This document shows positions 1 to 7,274 of a stretch of DNA of 64,000 bases, piece after piece. This DNA comes from Microbacterium sp. USTB-Y (GTDB taxonomy: Bacteria > Actinomycetota > Actinomycetes > Actinomycetales > Microbacteriaceae). Location: positions 56,773-120,772 of the forward strand of contig NZ_JAGMTU010000008.1 in the NCBI RefSeq assembly GCF_023703415.1, given 5' to 3'. The notes under the pieces were generated by a model. That model was not told the DNA's origin and ran no database searches. It worked only from the letters and a program-made list of their open reading frames with translations. Position 1 is the first letter of the stretch, and each line of letters begins with the position of its first letter. Position numbers and translations under genes: made by a program.

Positions 1-518
1 TCGGCGTGCAGCAGGTCCGGCCCCAGCTCCAGCGCGACGGGGCGCGGGCGGCCGGTGCGCATCTGGCGGAAGCCCTCGTGCACCAATTCGGGGATCTCCT
101 CCGCCCGGGTGGGACGCACCGACCACTTCGTCAGCCCCTGGACGGTCTCGCTCTGCCGCGGGATCTCGTGCAGGGCGCCGAGGCCGCCGCCCACGAGGCG
201 CGAGGGGATCGTGCCGGCCAGGAGCATCACCTGCGAGGAGCAGGCGTAGGCGGTCGCCATGCCCGCTCCCGCGTTGAGCACGCCGGGGCCGGGAACCACC
301 ATCGCAACCCCGGGCTTCCCGGAGGCCCGGTGGTAGCCGTCCGCCATGTACGTCGTGCTCTGCTCGTGCCGGGGGACCAGCAGGTCGATCTCGTCCTGCT
401 TGCGGTACATCCCGTCGGTGAGCCCGTCCAGCTGCACGCCGGGGATCCCGAAGACCGTCTCGACGCCCTCGCTGAGCAGGGCCAGGGTGAGCGCGTCGCC
501 GCCTGTCATCTTTGCCAT
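1..518 (-). CDS. TPP-dependent enzyme, acetolactate synthase/benzoylformate decarboxylase superfamily (N-terminal part)
   Basis: This gene runs off the left edge, so only the first 172 codons are visible, all within the N-terminal PYR domain of thiamine-diphosphate enzymes. The family glutamate that activates the cofactor is present at about residue 52 in RHEQ, followed by the usual MADGYxRASGKPGV segment and a VVPGPGVLNA stretch. The start at 518 is preferred to the in-frame ATG at 509 because GAGAGG lies 8-10 nt upstream of it. Members of this family decarboxylate or carboligate 2-oxo acids (acetolactate synthase, benzoylformate decarboxylase, oxalyl-CoA decarboxylase, glyoxylate carboligase); the visible part does not separate them. 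It is divergent from the PucR gene inside an aromatic catabolic island, which favours a catabolic decarboxylase over branched-chain amino-acid synthesis. That last step is inference. Confidence 0.85.
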   Translation of the reverse strand, partial: MAKMTGGDALTLALLSEGVETVFGIPGVQLDGLTDGMYRKQDEIDLLVPRHEQSTTYMADGYHRASGKPGVAMVVPGPGVLNAGAGMATAYACSSQVMLLAGTIPSRLVGGGLGALHEIPRQSETVQGLTKWSVRPTRAEEIPELVHEGFRQMRTGRPRPVALELGPDLLHA

Positions 519-535
519 CGCATCGCCTCTCAAGA

Positions 536-561
536 AATGAATATAATGAATATAGATCTAT
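536..561. promoter_or_regulatory. AT-rich candidate operator between the TPP enzyme and PucR genes
   Basis: Two adjacent identical 9-bp repeats AATGAATAT (536-544 and 545-553) run into a 10-bp perfect palindrome ATAGATCTAT (552-561). The block is strikingly AT-rich for this genome and sits 18-43 bp before the TPP-enzyme start, where its promoter should be. Read on the minus strand the repeat is ATATTCATT; a near copy, ATATTGATT, lies upstream of the aldehyde dehydrogenase on the other side of the PucR gene. Assignment to PucR is inference. Confidence 0.5.
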
Positions 562-661
562 TTCCCGGATCTCTGCAACGCGGCCGCCCGTCAGCCGCCT
601 CCGCAGAGGCTCGCGACAGCTCCCGGCGGACCCCGGGGAGCAGCAGGAAGGGAGGCGGGCG

Positions 662-1822
662 ATGACGCTCGAAGCGCAGGTGCAGGCCTATGCGGACCGG
701 CTCGGACGACCCATCATCGTGTTCGACGCCGAGTTCACGGTCATCGCGTTCAGCGTGCACGACGGCGACGTCGACCATGCACGGCTGGCGATCATCCTCG
801 CCCACCGCGGATCCTCCCGCGCGCGGGAGTCGATCAGGGAGTTCCGCGTCGGCCAGGCCGACGGCCCGGTGCTGATCCCGGCGATCGAGGGCGGACAGAC
901 GCGGCTCGTCGCACCCCTCCGGCACGACGGCCACCTCGTCGGCTACGTCTCGTCGACGATCCCGGAGGGGCACGAGCCCGTGGCCGACGACGACGTGCTG
1001 CGCACCGGGCGCGAGCAGCTCGGCGTCGTGCTCGCCGCGATGGCGCTCGGCAGCAGACAGGACGAGGACCGGGCGCTGCGGCTGCTCTCCGCGCTGTTCG
1101 GCGGCGGCGCGGAGCAGCGCGCGCGGGCCGCGGACGAGCTGCTCACGAGCGGCCTGCTCTCCCCCGCGCCGCACTACACCGCGATCTCGCTCGCCGTCGC
1201 CCCCGGCGCGGCGGCGAGCGCGGCGACCCTGCGCCTCCTGCTCGACAGGGCCGTCGCGAGCATCCCGGTGTTCCCGACGCTCAAGGCGGTCGGCGCCGTG
1301 ATCGACGGGGAGGCCGTGATCGCCGTCCCCTACGAGATCGACGCCGACCGCCTCACCGCCCTCCTCGCGCAGCCGGCGTTCTCCGCGCTGCGCGCCGGGA
1401 TCGGCGGCGCGCACGCCCCGCTCGCCTCGGCCGTCCGCTCCCTCCGGGAGGCGCGGATCGCGCAGCGCGCGGCGGTGGTCGACGGCGAGCGCGGCAGCGT
1501 CGCACACTGGGCCGAGCTGGGCCTGGACCGGGTGCTGCTGCAGCTGCCGCTCGCCGAGCTCGCGCTGACCGATCTCCCGGAGGCCGTGCAGCGCCTGCTC
1601 GACGCGCAGTCCGGCCCCGACCTCGCGCACACGCTCGAGGCGTATCTGGACTGCGGCTGCGATGCGCAGCGCACGGCGCAGGAGCTCCACGTGCACCGGA
1701 GCACGCTCTACTACCGGCTCGACCGGATCCGCGCGATCGCCGACGTCGACCTCGCCGACGGCGGCGTGCGCCGCGAGCTGCACACGGCGCTGCGCGTCGC
1801 GACGCTCGCCGGCCTGCGCTGA
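662..1822 (+). CDS. PucR/CdaR-family transcriptional regulator
   Basis: A 386-residue protein with the C-terminal PucR-type helix-turn-helix (about residues 325-365, including VHRSTLYYRLDRI), which is the signature of this family. The N-terminal two thirds form a sensor region of the CdaR-like kind without a recognisable ligand motif. The start is set at the ATG at 662 because GGGAGG lies just upstream; the frame is open further upstream but over non-coding-looking sequence. PucR proteins usually activate neighbouring catabolic genes in response to a pathway metabolite, as for purine, glycerate or aromatic-acid breakdown. It is divergent from the TPP enzyme and 96 bp upstream of the codirectional aldehyde dehydrogenase, and similar AT-rich motifs lie on both sides of it. 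It is therefore probably the local regulator; the effector cannot be read from the sequence. Confidence 0.85.
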   Translation: MTLEAQVQAYADRLGRPIIVFDAEFTVIAFSVHDGDVDHARLAIILAHRGSSRARESIREFRVGQADGPVLIPAIEGGQTRLVAPLRHDGHLVGYVSSTIPEGHEPVADDDVLRTGREQLGVVLAAMALGSRQDEDRALRLLSALFGGGAEQRARAADELLTSGLLSPAPHYTAISLAVAPGAAASAATLRLLLDRAVASIPVFPTLKAVGAVIDGEAVIAVPYEIDADRLTALLAQPAFSALRAGIGGAHAPLASAVRSLREARIAQRAAVVDGERGSVAHWAELGLDRVLLQLPLAELALTDLPEAVQRLLDAQSGPDLAHTLEAYLDCGCDAQRTAQELHVHRSTLYYRLDRIRAIADVDLADGGVRRELHTALRVATLAGLR

Positions 1823-1850
1823 TCCGCAGACAGCGATCGGACCATTGACT

Positions 1851-1870
1851 ATATTGATTAGTGATTATTG
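1851..1870. promoter_or_regulatory. AT-rich motif upstream of the aldehyde dehydrogenase
   Basis: The sequence ATATTGATTAGTGATTATTG contains TGATTA twice at a 7-bp step and resembles the ATATTCATT repeats at 536-553 (read on the minus strand). It ends about 48 bp before the aldehyde dehydrogenase start. A TTGACT at 1845-1850 could be a -35 box, but no convincing -10 follows. Likely regulatory; the link to PucR is inference. Confidence 0.4.
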
Positions 1871-1918
1871 CGGCCGTCCTCCGATCGCCGCGACCCCGCC
1901 GCACGCAAGGGAGCTGCC

Positions 1919-3301
1919 ATGAACGCACTGCTGACCTCGGTCTCCGACCCCGACGGCCGCCCGATCCTCGACGCCGCCACCCGCGCGGAGGTCGGGCGGG
2001 CACCCATCCGCACCGTCGCGGACCTGGATCGAGCCATCGACGCCGCACGGTCCGCCCAGCCCGGCTGGGCCGCGCTCGGCCACGCCGAGCGCTCCCGCCT
2101 GCTGCACCTCGTCGCCGACGACCTCGACGCGCACGCCGACGAGCTCGGCGATATCGTCACCGCAGAGCAGGGCAAGATCGACGGCGCCGGAGAGGTGCAC
2201 GGCGCCGCGCACTGGCTCCGCGCCGCCGCCGACACGGTCCTGGAGCCGCAGGTGCTGCGCGAGGAGGGGGCCTCCCGCACCGAGCTGCACTACGTCCCCC
2301 TCGGCGTCGTGGCGTCGATCGGCCCCTGGAACTTCCCCGTGATGATCTCGGTCTGGCACATCGCGCCGGCGCTGCGCATGGGCAACACGGTGGTCATGAA
2401 GCCCTCGGAGAACACCCCGCTGAGCGTGCTCGCCCTCGCCGAGATCTTCCGCCGCCACCTGCCCTCCGACGTCGTGACGGCCGTCTCCGGCGACCGCGAG
2501 GTGGGGGCGGCGCTGGCCGCGCACCCCGACGTCGCGAAGATCGTCTTCACCGGATCCACTCCGACCGGCCGGAGGATCGTCGAGAGCTCGGCGCACAACC
2601 TCGCCCGGCTCACGCTCGAGCTCGGCGGCAACGACGCCGGGATCGTGCTGCCCGGCACGGACGTGCAGGCGGTCGCCGACCGCCTGTTCTGGGGCGCCTT
2701 CATGAACACCGGGCAGGTGTGCGCCGCCCTCAAGCGCCTCTACGTGCACGACTCCGTCTACGACGAGGTGGTCGCCGCGCTCGCCGAGCGCGCCGAGGCC
2801 GCGCCGATGGGCTCCGGGCACGACAAGGGCAACCGGCTCGGGCCGGTGCAGAACCCCGCCCAGTTCGACATCGTCTCGCGCCTCGTCGACGACGCCCGCG
2901 AGCGCGGGGGCAGGATCGTCACGGGCGGGGAGCCGGCCGCCGACCTCGGGCCGCTCTTCTACCGCGCCACGATCGTCGCCGACGTCGAGGACGGTGCGGC
3001 GATCGTCGACGAGGAGCAGTTCGGCCCGGTGCTGCCCGTCGTGCGCTACACCGACGTCGACGACGCCGTGCGCCGCGCGAACGGCACGGAGCAGGGCCTC
3101 GGCGCCTCGGTGTGGGGCCCGGACGCCGACGCGGCCGCCGAGGTCGCCCAGCGCCTCGACGCCGGCACGGTGTGGATCAACCAGCACGGCGGCGTGGATC
3201 CGTCCATCCCCTTCGGCGGCACGAAGGCCTCCGGCTACGGCCTGGAGTTCGGCGTCGAGGGGCTCAAGGCGATGGCGGCGACGAAGGTCATCCGCCGCTG
3301 A
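1919..3301 (+). CDS. NAD(P)-dependent aldehyde dehydrogenase
   Basis: A complete 460-residue aldehyde dehydrogenase. Visible hallmarks are the oxyanion-hole asparagine in GPWNFP (about 136-140), the cofactor lysine in MKPSE (K161), the general base in LELGG (E234), the nucleophile in GQVCA (C268) and the C-terminal PFGGxKxSG motif. The start at 1919 is preceded by AAGGGAG; the frame extends upstream to 1868 only through non-conserved sequence. It oxidises an aldehyde to the acid with NAD(P)+. The TPP enzyme next to PucR could make an aldehyde by decarboxylating a 2-oxo acid, in the way benzoylformate decarboxylase feeds benzaldehyde dehydrogenase, so the two may act in sequence. That pairing is inferred from context. 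The substrate is unknown. Confidence 0.92.
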   Translation: MNALLTSVSDPDGRPILDAATRAEVGRAPIRTVADLDRAIDAARSAQPGWAALGHAERSRLLHLVADDLDAHADELGDIVTAEQGKIDGAGEVHGAAHWLRAAADTVLEPQVLREEGASRTELHYVPLGVVASIGPWNFPVMISVWHIAPALRMGNTVVMKPSENTPLSVLALAEIFRRHLPSDVVTAVSGDREVGAALAAHPDVAKIVFTGSTPTGRRIVESSAHNLARLTLELGGNDAGIVLPGTDVQAVADRLFWGAFMNTGQVCAALKRLYVHDSVYDEVVAALAERAEAAPMGSGHDKGNRLGPVQNPAQFDIVSRLVDDARERGGRIVTGGEPAADLGPLFYRATIVADVEDGAAIVDEEQFGPVLPVVRYTDVDDAVRRANGTEQGLGASVWGPDADAAAEVAQRLDAGTVWINQHGGVDPSIPFGGTKASGYGLEFGVEGLKAMAATKVIRR

Positions 3302-3325
3302 GCGGCGGCGCCGGCCGGGGCGACC

Positions 3326-3632
3326 GCGTTTCGTCTCGCTCCGGCTGCGCCGGGGCTCGCTCAACGACCCCGAGTCTCCCTCCCGGGGGCTCACTCACCG
3401 ACCCCGAGTCCCCCTCCCCGGGGCTCGCTCAACGACCCCGAGTCTCCCTCCCCGGGGCTCACTCACCGACCCCGAGTCCCCCTCCCCGGGGCTCGCTCAA
3501 CGACCCCGAGTCTCCCTCCCCGGGGCTCACTCACCGACCGCGAGTCCCCCTTCCCGGGGCTCGCTCAACGACCCCGAGTCTCCCTCCCGGGGTCGTTGAG
3601 CGAGGACGCCGCAGGCGACCGAGACGAAACGC
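3326..3632. repeat. Family-1 palindromic element expanded into a 34-bp tandem array
   Basis: The ends are inverted copies: GCGTTTCGTCTCG at 3326 and CGAGACGAAACGC ending at 3632. Between them the arm CTCGCTCAACGACCCCGA is amplified into seven 34-bp units starting at 3352, 3386, 3420, 3454, 3488, 3522 and 3556. The units alternate between GCTCGCTCAACG and GCTCACTCACCG variants, giving a 68-bp higher-order period. The array fills the 349-bp gap between the convergent aldehyde dehydrogenase and FAD monooxygenase genes, and no gene was found in it. Related elements occur at 27656, 43763, 51381 and 54593. Confidence 0.9.
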
Positions 3633-3650
3633 GGCGACCGCCGGTCTGCT

Positions 3651-5297
3651 TCAGCTCGCCCCGCGCAGCAGCTCCCAGAGCGCGGCGGCCTCCGGAGCGG
3701 TCGGGGCCGCGCCCCGCCAGACCACGGTCTGGTCCTGCCGGACGAGGGTGATCGGCTGGTCGTACTCGGCCGGCAGTCCTTCCGCGACCTCGACGACGGA
3801 GAACGGGATCCCGCGCAGCTCGGCGGCCGCGGCGAGAACCGCGGCCGGCGCACCGGGCGCGCACACCGCGGTGTAGCCCGCCGAGAGCAGGTCGTAGAGC
3901 GAGGTCCCGTCGGCGAGCCGGAAGTGCGGTGCCCGGCAGCCGGGCACCGTGGAGGGCGTGTAGGAGCCCATCGTGTACCCGGGCGCCTCTGCGCCGTCGT
4001 AGCGGATGATCGGCGAGGCGTCGTAGCTGTAGCCGTAGTTGAGACCCGCCGCGGCGAACTGCGGCTCGTTGAGGTCGTGCACCGCGGCGCCGAACACGCG
4101 GCGCGCCTCGTCGCCGGCGGGGCCCTCGTCCTCGAGCGCCGCGGGCAGCCCGGGCTTGGCGAGCTTCTGCTGGTGGCTCATCGCGAAGTGCGAGACCTGC
4201 TCGGTGATCGGGCGCCGCTCGGACTGGTACGCGTCCAGGATCCGCTCGTCCGCCCAGCCGGCGATCGTCGCGCCCAGCAGCCAGGTGAGGTTCAGCACGT
4301 CGGCGATGCCCGCGTTCATGCCGAACCCGGCGAACGGCACCCAGAGATGGCAGGCGTCGCCCGCGATGAACACCCGGCCGTCGCGGAAGCGGTCGGCGAG
4401 GAGGCGTCGCGCGACCCAGTCCTCCTTCGAGACGACCTCATAGGAGAAGTCCTCGTCGACGCCGAGGATCGCACGGATCGCGGCATCGCGGTCGACGGAT
4501 CCGGGATCCTCCGCCTCCTCGGGCGAGAGGTAGGTGTGCACGAGGAACGTCCCGGTGCCGTCGATCGAGTAGACGTGCCCCACGCGGCGCGGATTGAACG
4601 TGTAGTAGCCCCAGGCGCGGGGCTCGTCGGCCGACATGAGGCCGTAGAGATGCGGGGCGCGGATGCACGTCGACTGCACGTGCTGCAGAACCGGATCGCC
4701 GCTGAGCTTCGCCCCGATCTGCTTGCGCACCGCCGAGCGGCCGCCGTCCGCGCCGATGAGGTAGCGGGCGCGCACGGTGCGCGCGTTCTCGCCGTCGAGG
4801 TCGCTGATCGTCGCCGTGACGCCGTCGGCGTCCTGCGCGAAGGAGTGGAAACGGGTGCGGTTGAGCAGCGTCACGCCGGGCGCCTCCGCCGCGTGCCGGG
4901 CGAGGATCGGCTCCAGGAAGGTCTGGTTGATGCGGTGCGGCGGCTCGGGCGTCGCCCAGGAGGTGTCCGGTCCGTCCGTCGCGGTGTACCGTTCGCCGCT
5001 CGCCGGGATCGGGATCCGGGACAGCTCGCGCCCCGTGAGGGAGGTGCGGAACGCCACGTCCTGCGGGTGGTCGGCGGGCAGGCCCGCCGCGCGCACCTCG
5101 GCCGCGATCCCGAGCCGGCGCAGGCTCTCCATCGTGCGGGACGCGACGTGGTTGCACTTCACGTTCGGCGGTTCGAGGAAGTCGCGCGTCTCGACGACGA
5201 TCGCCGAGACCCCGCGGGAGGACAGGTCCAGCGCGGCGAGCAGGCCGACCGGGCCCGCTCCGATGATGAGGACGTCGGCGTCCGGCGTGCCGGTCAT
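3651..5297 (-). CDS. FAD-dependent aromatic monooxygenase (group A flavoprotein hydroxylase)
   Basis: A 548-residue flavin hydroxylase. The FAD-binding GAGPVG lies at 13-18, the DG motif GADGGRSAVRK at about 182-192 and the GD motif GDACHLWVPFAG from 313 into GMNAG. The C-terminal roughly 130 residues, ending with VRQDQTVVWRG, match the thioredoxin-like tail of the phenol hydroxylase/MhpA/TfdB group. Such enzymes use NAD(P)H and O2 to hydroxylate phenolic acids ortho or para to an existing hydroxyl. It is the last gene of the six-gene leftward operon and overlaps the preceding RraA-like gene by ATGA. It probably prepares a catechol- or gallate-type substrate for the dioxygenase encoded upstream. 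The exact substrate cannot be assigned. Confidence 0.9.
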   Translation of the reverse strand: MTGTPDADVLIIGAGPVGLLAALDLSSRGVSAIVVETRDFLEPPNVKCNHVASRTMESLRRLGIAAEVRAAGLPADHPQDVAFRTSLTGRELSRIPIPASGERYTATDGPDTSWATPEPPHRINQTFLEPILARHAAEAPGVTLLNRTRFHSFAQDADGVTATISDLDGENARTVRARYLIGADGGRSAVRKQIGAKLSGDPVLQHVQSTCIRAPHLYGLMSADEPRAWGYYTFNPRRVGHVYSIDGTGTFLVHTYLSPEEAEDPGSVDRDAAIRAILGVDEDFSYEVVSKEDWVARRLLADRFRDGRVFIAGDACHLWVPFAGFGMNAGIADVLNLTWLLGATIAGWADERILDAYQSERRPITEQVSHFAMSHQQKLAKPGLPAALEDEGPAGDEARRVFGAAVHDLNEPQFAAAGLNYGYSYDASPIIRYDGAEAPGYTMGSYTPSTVPGCRAPHFRLADGTSLYDLLSAGYTAVCAPGAPAAVLAAAAELRGIPFSVVEVAEGLPAEYDQPITLVRQDQTVVWRGAAPTAPEAAALWELLRGAS

Positions 5298-5956
5298 CGT
5301 GCTCCGTTCGGGTCGGCCGCCGGACGGATCGGATCCCCGAGGCGGCGGAAGTCGTAGAGGTCGAGGGTGAGCTCCCCCGCGCGCAGGCGGGCCATGTACG
5401 CGTCCTCCTTCGCGGCGCGCGCACGGGCCGCGTCGAGGACGCGGTCGACGTCGCCGGAGGGCAGGATCGCGACGCCGTCGCGATCCGCGACCACCAGGTC
5501 GCCCGCGTTCACGACCCGGCCGCGCAGCGTGATCGGGATCCCGATCGTGCCGGGCCAGTGCTTGATCGTGCCGCGGATGGAGATCGAGGTGCTGAACGCC
5601 GCGAAGCCGAGCTCGCGCAGCTGCGCGGTGTCGCGCACGCCGCCGTCGATCACGAGGCCCGCGATGCCGCGCGCCTGCGCCGCGACCGCCATGACCTCGC
5701 CCCAGTAGCCGAAGGGCGCTGCCCCGCCGTCGACGACGAGCACGTCGCCGGGGCCCGCCGCCTCCAGGCCGTGGTGCAGGGCGAGGTTGTCCCCCGCCTG
5801 CGCCGACACCGGCACCGCGCGGCCGACGATCTCCGCGCCGTCCCAGGCCGGGCGGAACGCCGCGTCGAGGAAGCAGTCCTGCCCGGAGGCCTCGTACAGG
5901 GTCGCGCTGCCGAGTCGCAGCAGCTCGGCGGCGTCGACCGGATCCGCGCCGCTCAC
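5294..5956 (-). CDS. RraA / HMG-CHA aldolase family protein, copy 1
   Basis: A 220-residue RraA-fold protein. The start is the GTG at 5956, inside a GTGA overlap with the preceding gene's stop; its own stop overlaps the monooxygenase start. It has the family Arg-Asp pair in VIDGGVRDT. The residue 21 positions before the Arg is Glu, giving E-X20-R-D. From my knowledge of the family, authentic 4-carboxy-4-hydroxy-2-oxoadipate/HMG aldolases carry D-X20-R-D and RraA proteins carry G-X20-R-D, so this copy fits neither exactly. It may be a divergent pyruvate aldolase, an oxaloacetate decarboxylase or a tautomerase-like helper. It is the most diverged of the three tandem paralogs, with the longest C-terminal tail (LYDFRRLGDP). 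Confidence 0.85.
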   Translation of the reverse strand: MSGADPVDAAELLRLGSATLYEASGQDCFLDAAFRPAWDGAEIVGRAVPVSAQAGDNLALHHGLEAAGPGDVLVVDGGAAPFGYWGEVMAVAAQARGIAGLVIDGGVRDTAQLRELGFAAFSTSISIRGTIKHWPGTIGIPITLRGRVVNAGDLVVADRDGVAILPSGDVDRVLDAARARAAKEDAYMARLRAGELTLDLYDFRRLGDPIRPAADPNGAR

Positions 5957-6606
5957 GCCTCGGCCCGCTGCAGGTCGTGGTAGCCGTAGCGCGCGCGGGC
6001 CTCGGCGATCGACGCGCCGCCGAGCGCGGCGGCGAGGATCGACTCCTCGCGGGCGTGGATCGTCTCCGCGACCTCGAGCACCTCGGCCTCGCAGTCCTGC
6101 GGGATCGCGACGACCCCGTCCGAGTCGCCGAGCAGGATGTCGCCCGGGCGCACCGTGACGCCGCCGATCGTGACGGGCCCCTGCTCCTCGGCGACCTCCA
6201 CCCGGTCCTTGCCGGTGCGCATGAAGCGTCCGCGGCTGTAGATCGGATAGCCGATCGACAGCGCGCGGTGCGTGTCGCGGCACACGCCCTCGATCACGGT
6301 GCCGGCGATGCCCCGATGGTGCGCGACGGCGGTGAGGATGTCCCCCCACACCGTGCAGTCCACACGGGCGTCGTTGTCGAGCACGACCACCTGGCCCGGC
6401 TCGACCTGGTCGATGAAGTCCCCGACCGTGCCGGCCGGCACCTGGGCGCTCACGTAGCGGACGGTGAAGGCGCGCCCGACCATGCGCTGGCCGTCGGCGA
6501 GCGGCGCGAGGCCGAGCAGGCTTCCGGGGCGGCGCAGCTTGTCGAGGGCGTCCGAGACGGTGGCGGTGCCGAGCTCCCGGAAGCGCTCGATGAGGGGATC
6601 CGTCAT
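5953..6606 (-). CDS. Probable 4-carboxy-4-hydroxy-2-oxoadipate/HMG aldolase (RraA-like), copy 2
   Basis: A 217-residue RraA-fold protein with ATGA/GTGA overlaps on both sides. It carries Asp in WGD, 20 intervening residues, then Arg-Asp in EGVCRD: the D-X20-R-D pattern of class II HMG/CHA aldolases, where the aspartates hold the divalent metal and the Arg binds pyruvate. Of the three tandem copies it is the best candidate for the final step of the 4,5-cleavage pathway, splitting 4-carboxy-4-hydroxy-2-oxoadipate into pyruvate and oxaloacetate. It lies downstream of the dioxygenase and in the same operon as the LigJ-like hydratase, which supports this. The motif is seen directly; the substrate is inferred from operon context. 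Confidence 0.85.
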   Translation of the reverse strand: MTDPLIERFRELGTATVSDALDKLRRPGSLLGLAPLADGQRMVGRAFTVRYVSAQVPAGTVGDFIDQVEPGQVVVLDNDARVDCTVWGDILTAVAHHRGIAGTVIEGVCRDTHRALSIGYPIYSRGRFMRTGKDRVEVAEEQGPVTIGGVTVRPGDILLGDSDGVVAIPQDCEAEVLEVAETIHAREESILAAALGGASIAEARARYGYHDLQRAEA

Positions 6607-7274
6607 GGCTTCTGCTCCTCTGCGGTGACGGTGGGGAACTGGGAGTCGTGCATGACCTCGCTCACGTCCCGGCCCGCGCGCACGGCCTCCGCCATGCGCT
6701 CCTCCCGGTCGGCGATGCGGCGGGCGAGGCCGACCACGCGCTCGGCCTGATCGGCGGCGACGAACACGACCCCGTTGACGTCGGCGATCACGTAGTCGTA
6801 CGAGGCGACGGACACGCCCGCGACCTGGATCCGCTCGTCTGCGGCCTGCTGCACGATGCGGCCGCGCGCGCTCACGGGCACGGCCGCGCGGGCGTACAGC
6901 GGCAGTCCGAGCGCGGCGCTCTCCTGCACGTCGCGGCAGGCGCCGTCGACGATCACGCCGGCCACGCCGCGGCGCACGGCGGCCTCGGCGAGCAGGCCGC
7001 CCCAGCACGACACGTCGGTGCGGCCGTGGTTGTCGATCACGACGACGTCGTCGGGCTCGGCGACGGCGACGAGCGGCGTCGCGATGTGCGTCGCGGGGCC
7101 TGCCGCCGCCTTGGGCGCCGCCGTGACCGTGCGCACGCGGCCCGCGGTCACGCCGGCCGACGGCCAGCGCGGCGCGAGGGCCGTGACGGCGCCCGGCAGG
7201 CCGAGCGTGTCCAGCGCGTCCGACACCGCGCAGCTGTCCAGCTCCCGCAGCGCCGCGACGATGGGATCGGTCAT
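6603..7274 (-). CDS. RraA-family protein, copy 3 (upstream-most)
   Basis: A 223-residue RraA-fold protein, first of the three in transcription order. Its stop overlaps the next gene's ATG and its ATG overlaps the dioxygenase stop. The core reads Gly, 20 residues, Arg-Asp, then X2-Glu (WGG to ACRDVQES), matching the G-X20-R-D-X2-E type that I associate with RraA proteins proper and not with the aldolases. In a catabolic operon an RNase E regulator is not expected, so it may be a non-aldolase paralog such as a decarboxylase or isomerase of a pathway intermediate, or a partner subunit of copy 2. N-terminal similarity to copy 2 (both start MTDPxI) suggests tandem duplication followed by divergence. 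Confidence 0.82.
   Translation of the reverse strand: MTDPIVAALRELDSCAVSDALDTLGLPGAVTALAPRWPSAGVTAGRVRTVTAAPKAAAGPATHIATPLVAVAEPDDVVVIDNHGRTDVSCWGGLLAEAAVRRGVAGVIVDGACRDVQESAALGLPLYARAAVPVSARGRIVQQAADERIQVAGVSVASYDYVIADVNGVVFVAADQAERVVGLARRIADREERMAEAVRAGRDVSEVMHDSQFPTVTAEEQKP

Noticed and set aside
3352..3589. CRISPR array suspected at the 34-bp repeats
   Set aside because: Units are contiguous with no unique spacers, and no cas genes are present.
1861..3876. 671-codon ORF overlapping the first aldehyde dehydrogenase and continuing through the 34-bp array
   Set aside because: Arg/Pro/Ala-rich out-of-frame shadow of the aldehyde dehydrogenase, joined to translated repeat DNA; no family features.
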